Shown here: one piece after another, positions 5,602 through 6,762 of the stretch | Layout: every line of letters starts with the position of its first letter | Numbering within the stretch: the stretch's first letter is position 1 | Origin: Cyanobacteriota bacterium | GTDB taxonomy: Bacteria; Cyanobacteriota; Cyanobacteriia; Leptolyngbyales; Leptolyngbyaceae | Direction of reading: 5' to 3' | DNA: 6,762 bases | Assembly: GCA_027482985.1 (NCBI GenBank) | Contig: JAIXVO010000468.1 | Location: 1 to 6,762, forward strand | Notes under the pieces: model-generated | The model's database searches: none | Seen by the model: the letters and a program-made list of their open reading frames with translations, nothing else | Told to the model about the DNA's origin: nothing | Program-made: the position numbers and the translations under genes

Positions 5602-6684
5602 CTAAGAGGCGACGACTGAGGCTTTGGGACGGGCGAAGATCATGCGTCCGGCGGAGGTTTGGAGGGCGCTGGTGACAATCACCTGAATTTCGCCACCGAG
5701 ATAATTGCGACCTTCTTCGACCACGACCATCGTGCCGTCTTCGAGATAACCCACGCCCTGAGTCGGTTCTTTGCCTTCCTTGAGAATCTTCAGGTCGATA
5801 CTGTCGCCTGGGAGGTAGCTGGGGCGGACGGCTTGCGCCAGGTCATTAATGTTGAGGACGATGACTTGCTGCACCGTGGCAACTTTGCTCAGGTTGTAAT
5901 CGGTGGTCAGCAGGGTGCCGTTGATTTCCTGCGCCAGTTTGACGAGTTTGGCATCGACAGTCGCGATGTCATCATAGTCGGCGGCATTAATCACGATGCG
6001 ATCGGGGTAGGTTTCCCGCAGCCGATTCAGGATGTCTAACCCGCGTCTGCCCCGGATGCGTTTCTGATCGTTGGAAGCATCGGCGATCGTCTGGAGTTCT
6101 TGCAAGACAAATTGGGGCACCAGAATTTGCCCTTCCAGAAATCCAGTTGCCAGCAAAGCTTCTAACCGTCCATCAATGATGCAACTGGTATCCAACAATT
6201 TCGGGGGGGCGGGTTTCAATGTCCCTTCCGACACCAGCAGCGTATCAAAGGAATTGGGATTAATCAGCCGCAGCAAGGCGCGACCGTGAATATCCGCCAG
6301 GGAAATGCCGGAAAAGGCAAACAAGACGCTGCCCACCAGCGCGATTAACGGCTTGATGAAGGAAAATTCCGGGGGAATCGGCAGTAAAAAGGTGGGTGCC
6401 AGTAGCAGGTTGGCCACCAGTAACCCAATGACAAGACCGATCGCCCGACTCAGGAGGATATCCGCAGGCATGGCGCGAACGCGTTTTTCTAAGCGCCGGT
6501 AAGCCTGTTGGACAGACAACCCCATCGCTAATCCGAGTAAGGCTCCAAACCCGGCCACAACAACACCCAGAGCCGCTTCGTTGGTGACTTGCGACAACAC
6601 ATTGCTGGGCAAATCTTCCACGCTGTTGTAACCAATCCCCGCTCCAGCCAGAATGAATGAGATAATGATGATGGCATCAAGCAT
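5602..6684 (-). CDS. Membrane-anchored PIN/TRAM domain protein (YacL family)
   Basis: The protein has 360 residues, the usual size for the family. Hydrophobic segments near 3-19, 37-57, 80-101 and 110-130 give a likely four-helix membrane anchor. The PIN domain runs about 162-282, with acidic residues Asp165 (LLDTSCIIDGR, also Asp171), Glu196 (VLQELQ), Asp244 (TVDAKL) and Asp262 (LLTTDYNL), the set expected to bind metal for RNA cleavage. A TRAM domain, a nucleic-acid-binding beta-barrel, follows at about 292-352 (EEGRNYLGGEIQVIV, then GRMIFARP). By family knowledge this is a membrane-bound putative ribonuclease or RNA-binding protein; the substrate is unknown. No toxin-antitoxin partner is adjacent, and the anchor plus TRAM argues against a VapC-type toxin. 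The ATG at 6684 opens a typical family N terminus (MLDAIIIISFILAGAGIGY); no clear ribosome site precedes it. Confidence 0.95.
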   Translation of the reverse strand: MLDAIIIISFILAGAGIGYNSVEDLPSNVLSQVTNEAALGVVVAGFGALLGLAMGLSVQQAYRRLEKRVRAMPADILLSRAIGLVIGLLVANLLLAPTFLLPIPPEFSFIKPLIALVGSVLFAFSGISLADIHGRALLRLINPNSFDTLLVSEGTLKPAPPKLLDTSCIIDGRLEALLATGFLEGQILVPQFVLQELQTIADASNDQKRIRGRRGLDILNRLRETYPDRIVINAADYDDIATVDAKLVKLAQEINGTLLTTDYNLSKVATVQQVIVLNINDLAQAVRPSYLPGDSIDLKILKEGKEPTQGVGYLEDGTMVVVEEGRNYLGGEIQVIVTSALQTSAGRMIFARPKASVVAS

Positions 6685-6762
6685 AATGATGACTTGGCGA
6701 GATGAATACTCAAATCCTTGCGGAGTCGAGGTTCTGTCAATCTGAATTAAAGCCAGTCGAAA
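6685..6762. other. Upstream region of the PIN/TRAM gene, no gene seen
   Basis: These 78 bases precede the leftward PIN/TRAM gene. A perfect TTGACA is present on the minus strand (complement of 6735-6740), but the hexamers 16-18 bases further on (around GGATTT) do not look like a -10, so I do not call a promoter. No coding region is supported. Confidence 0.4.

Noticed and set aside
5659..6039. 126-codon open frame on the plus strand opposite the PIN/TRAM gene
   Set aside because: It is the mirror of a strongly conserved gene, has no recognisable domain and no convincing ribosome site.
5602..6684. VapC-type toxin of a toxin-antitoxin pair
   Set aside because: The PIN domain sits in a 360-residue membrane protein with a TRAM domain, and no small antitoxin gene precedes it.
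6735..6740. Perfect TTGACA -35 box upstream of the PIN/TRAM gene
   Set aside because: No acceptable -10 hexamer at 16-18 bases; one perfect 6-mer is expected by chance at this length often enough.

Overview
The window looks like part of a cyanobacterial chromosome. Seven exact copies of the HIP1 octamer GCGATCGC are present, along with many one-mismatch variants. A clpR/clpP3-type Clp operon, a cyanobacterial-type VWA protein, a Uma2 nuclease and a PIN/TRAM membrane protein all point the same way. The species cannot be read from the sequence; a filamentous or larger-genome cyanobacterium is my guess, because of the Uma2 and solo-nuclease families and the interspersed palindromic repeat.

Left third (1-2337, minus strand): a compact Clp operon transcribed right to left. 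The order is a classical ClpR (1651-2337), a second ClpR-like inactive paralogue (968-1633), an active ClpP3 (333-929), and a J-domain protein cut by the window edge (1-260). Gaps are 17, 38 and 72 bases. The products should form a mixed ClpP3/ClpR proteolytic core that works with an AAA+ chaperone (ClpC in the known cyanobacterial system, not in this window). Only one of the three ClpP-fold proteins has the Ser-His-Asp triad. The presence of two different inactive subunits is the most interesting point here.

Middle (2338-5332): a 177-base divergent intergenic region separates the clp operon from a rightward gene for a cytosolic VWA protein with an intact MIDAS site. The VWA gene is followed 42 bases later by a stand-alone PD-(D/E)XK nuclease-like protein of the HsdR N-terminal type. 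After a 103-base gap holding an imperfect hairpin comes a Uma2-family putative endonuclease. No methyltransferase or helicase partner is present, so the two nuclease-like genes do not form a visible restriction-modification system.

Right part (5353-6684, minus strand): a 360-residue membrane protein with N-terminal helices, a PIN nuclease domain and a TRAM domain (YacL type) lies upstream of a small zinc-ribbon protein of unknown function. The 57 bases between them hold a palindromic repeat of a kind common in cyanobacterial genomes, plus short ATTCC repeats. The last 78 bases (6685-6762) are upstream sequence with no gene I can support.

Most of the window is recognisable housekeeping or common accessory cyanobacterial sequence. 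I do not see a clearly new system. The best candidates for a second look are the double-ClpR operon, the co-directional VWA/nuclease pair, and the conserved-looking Thr-rich tail of the VWA protein.
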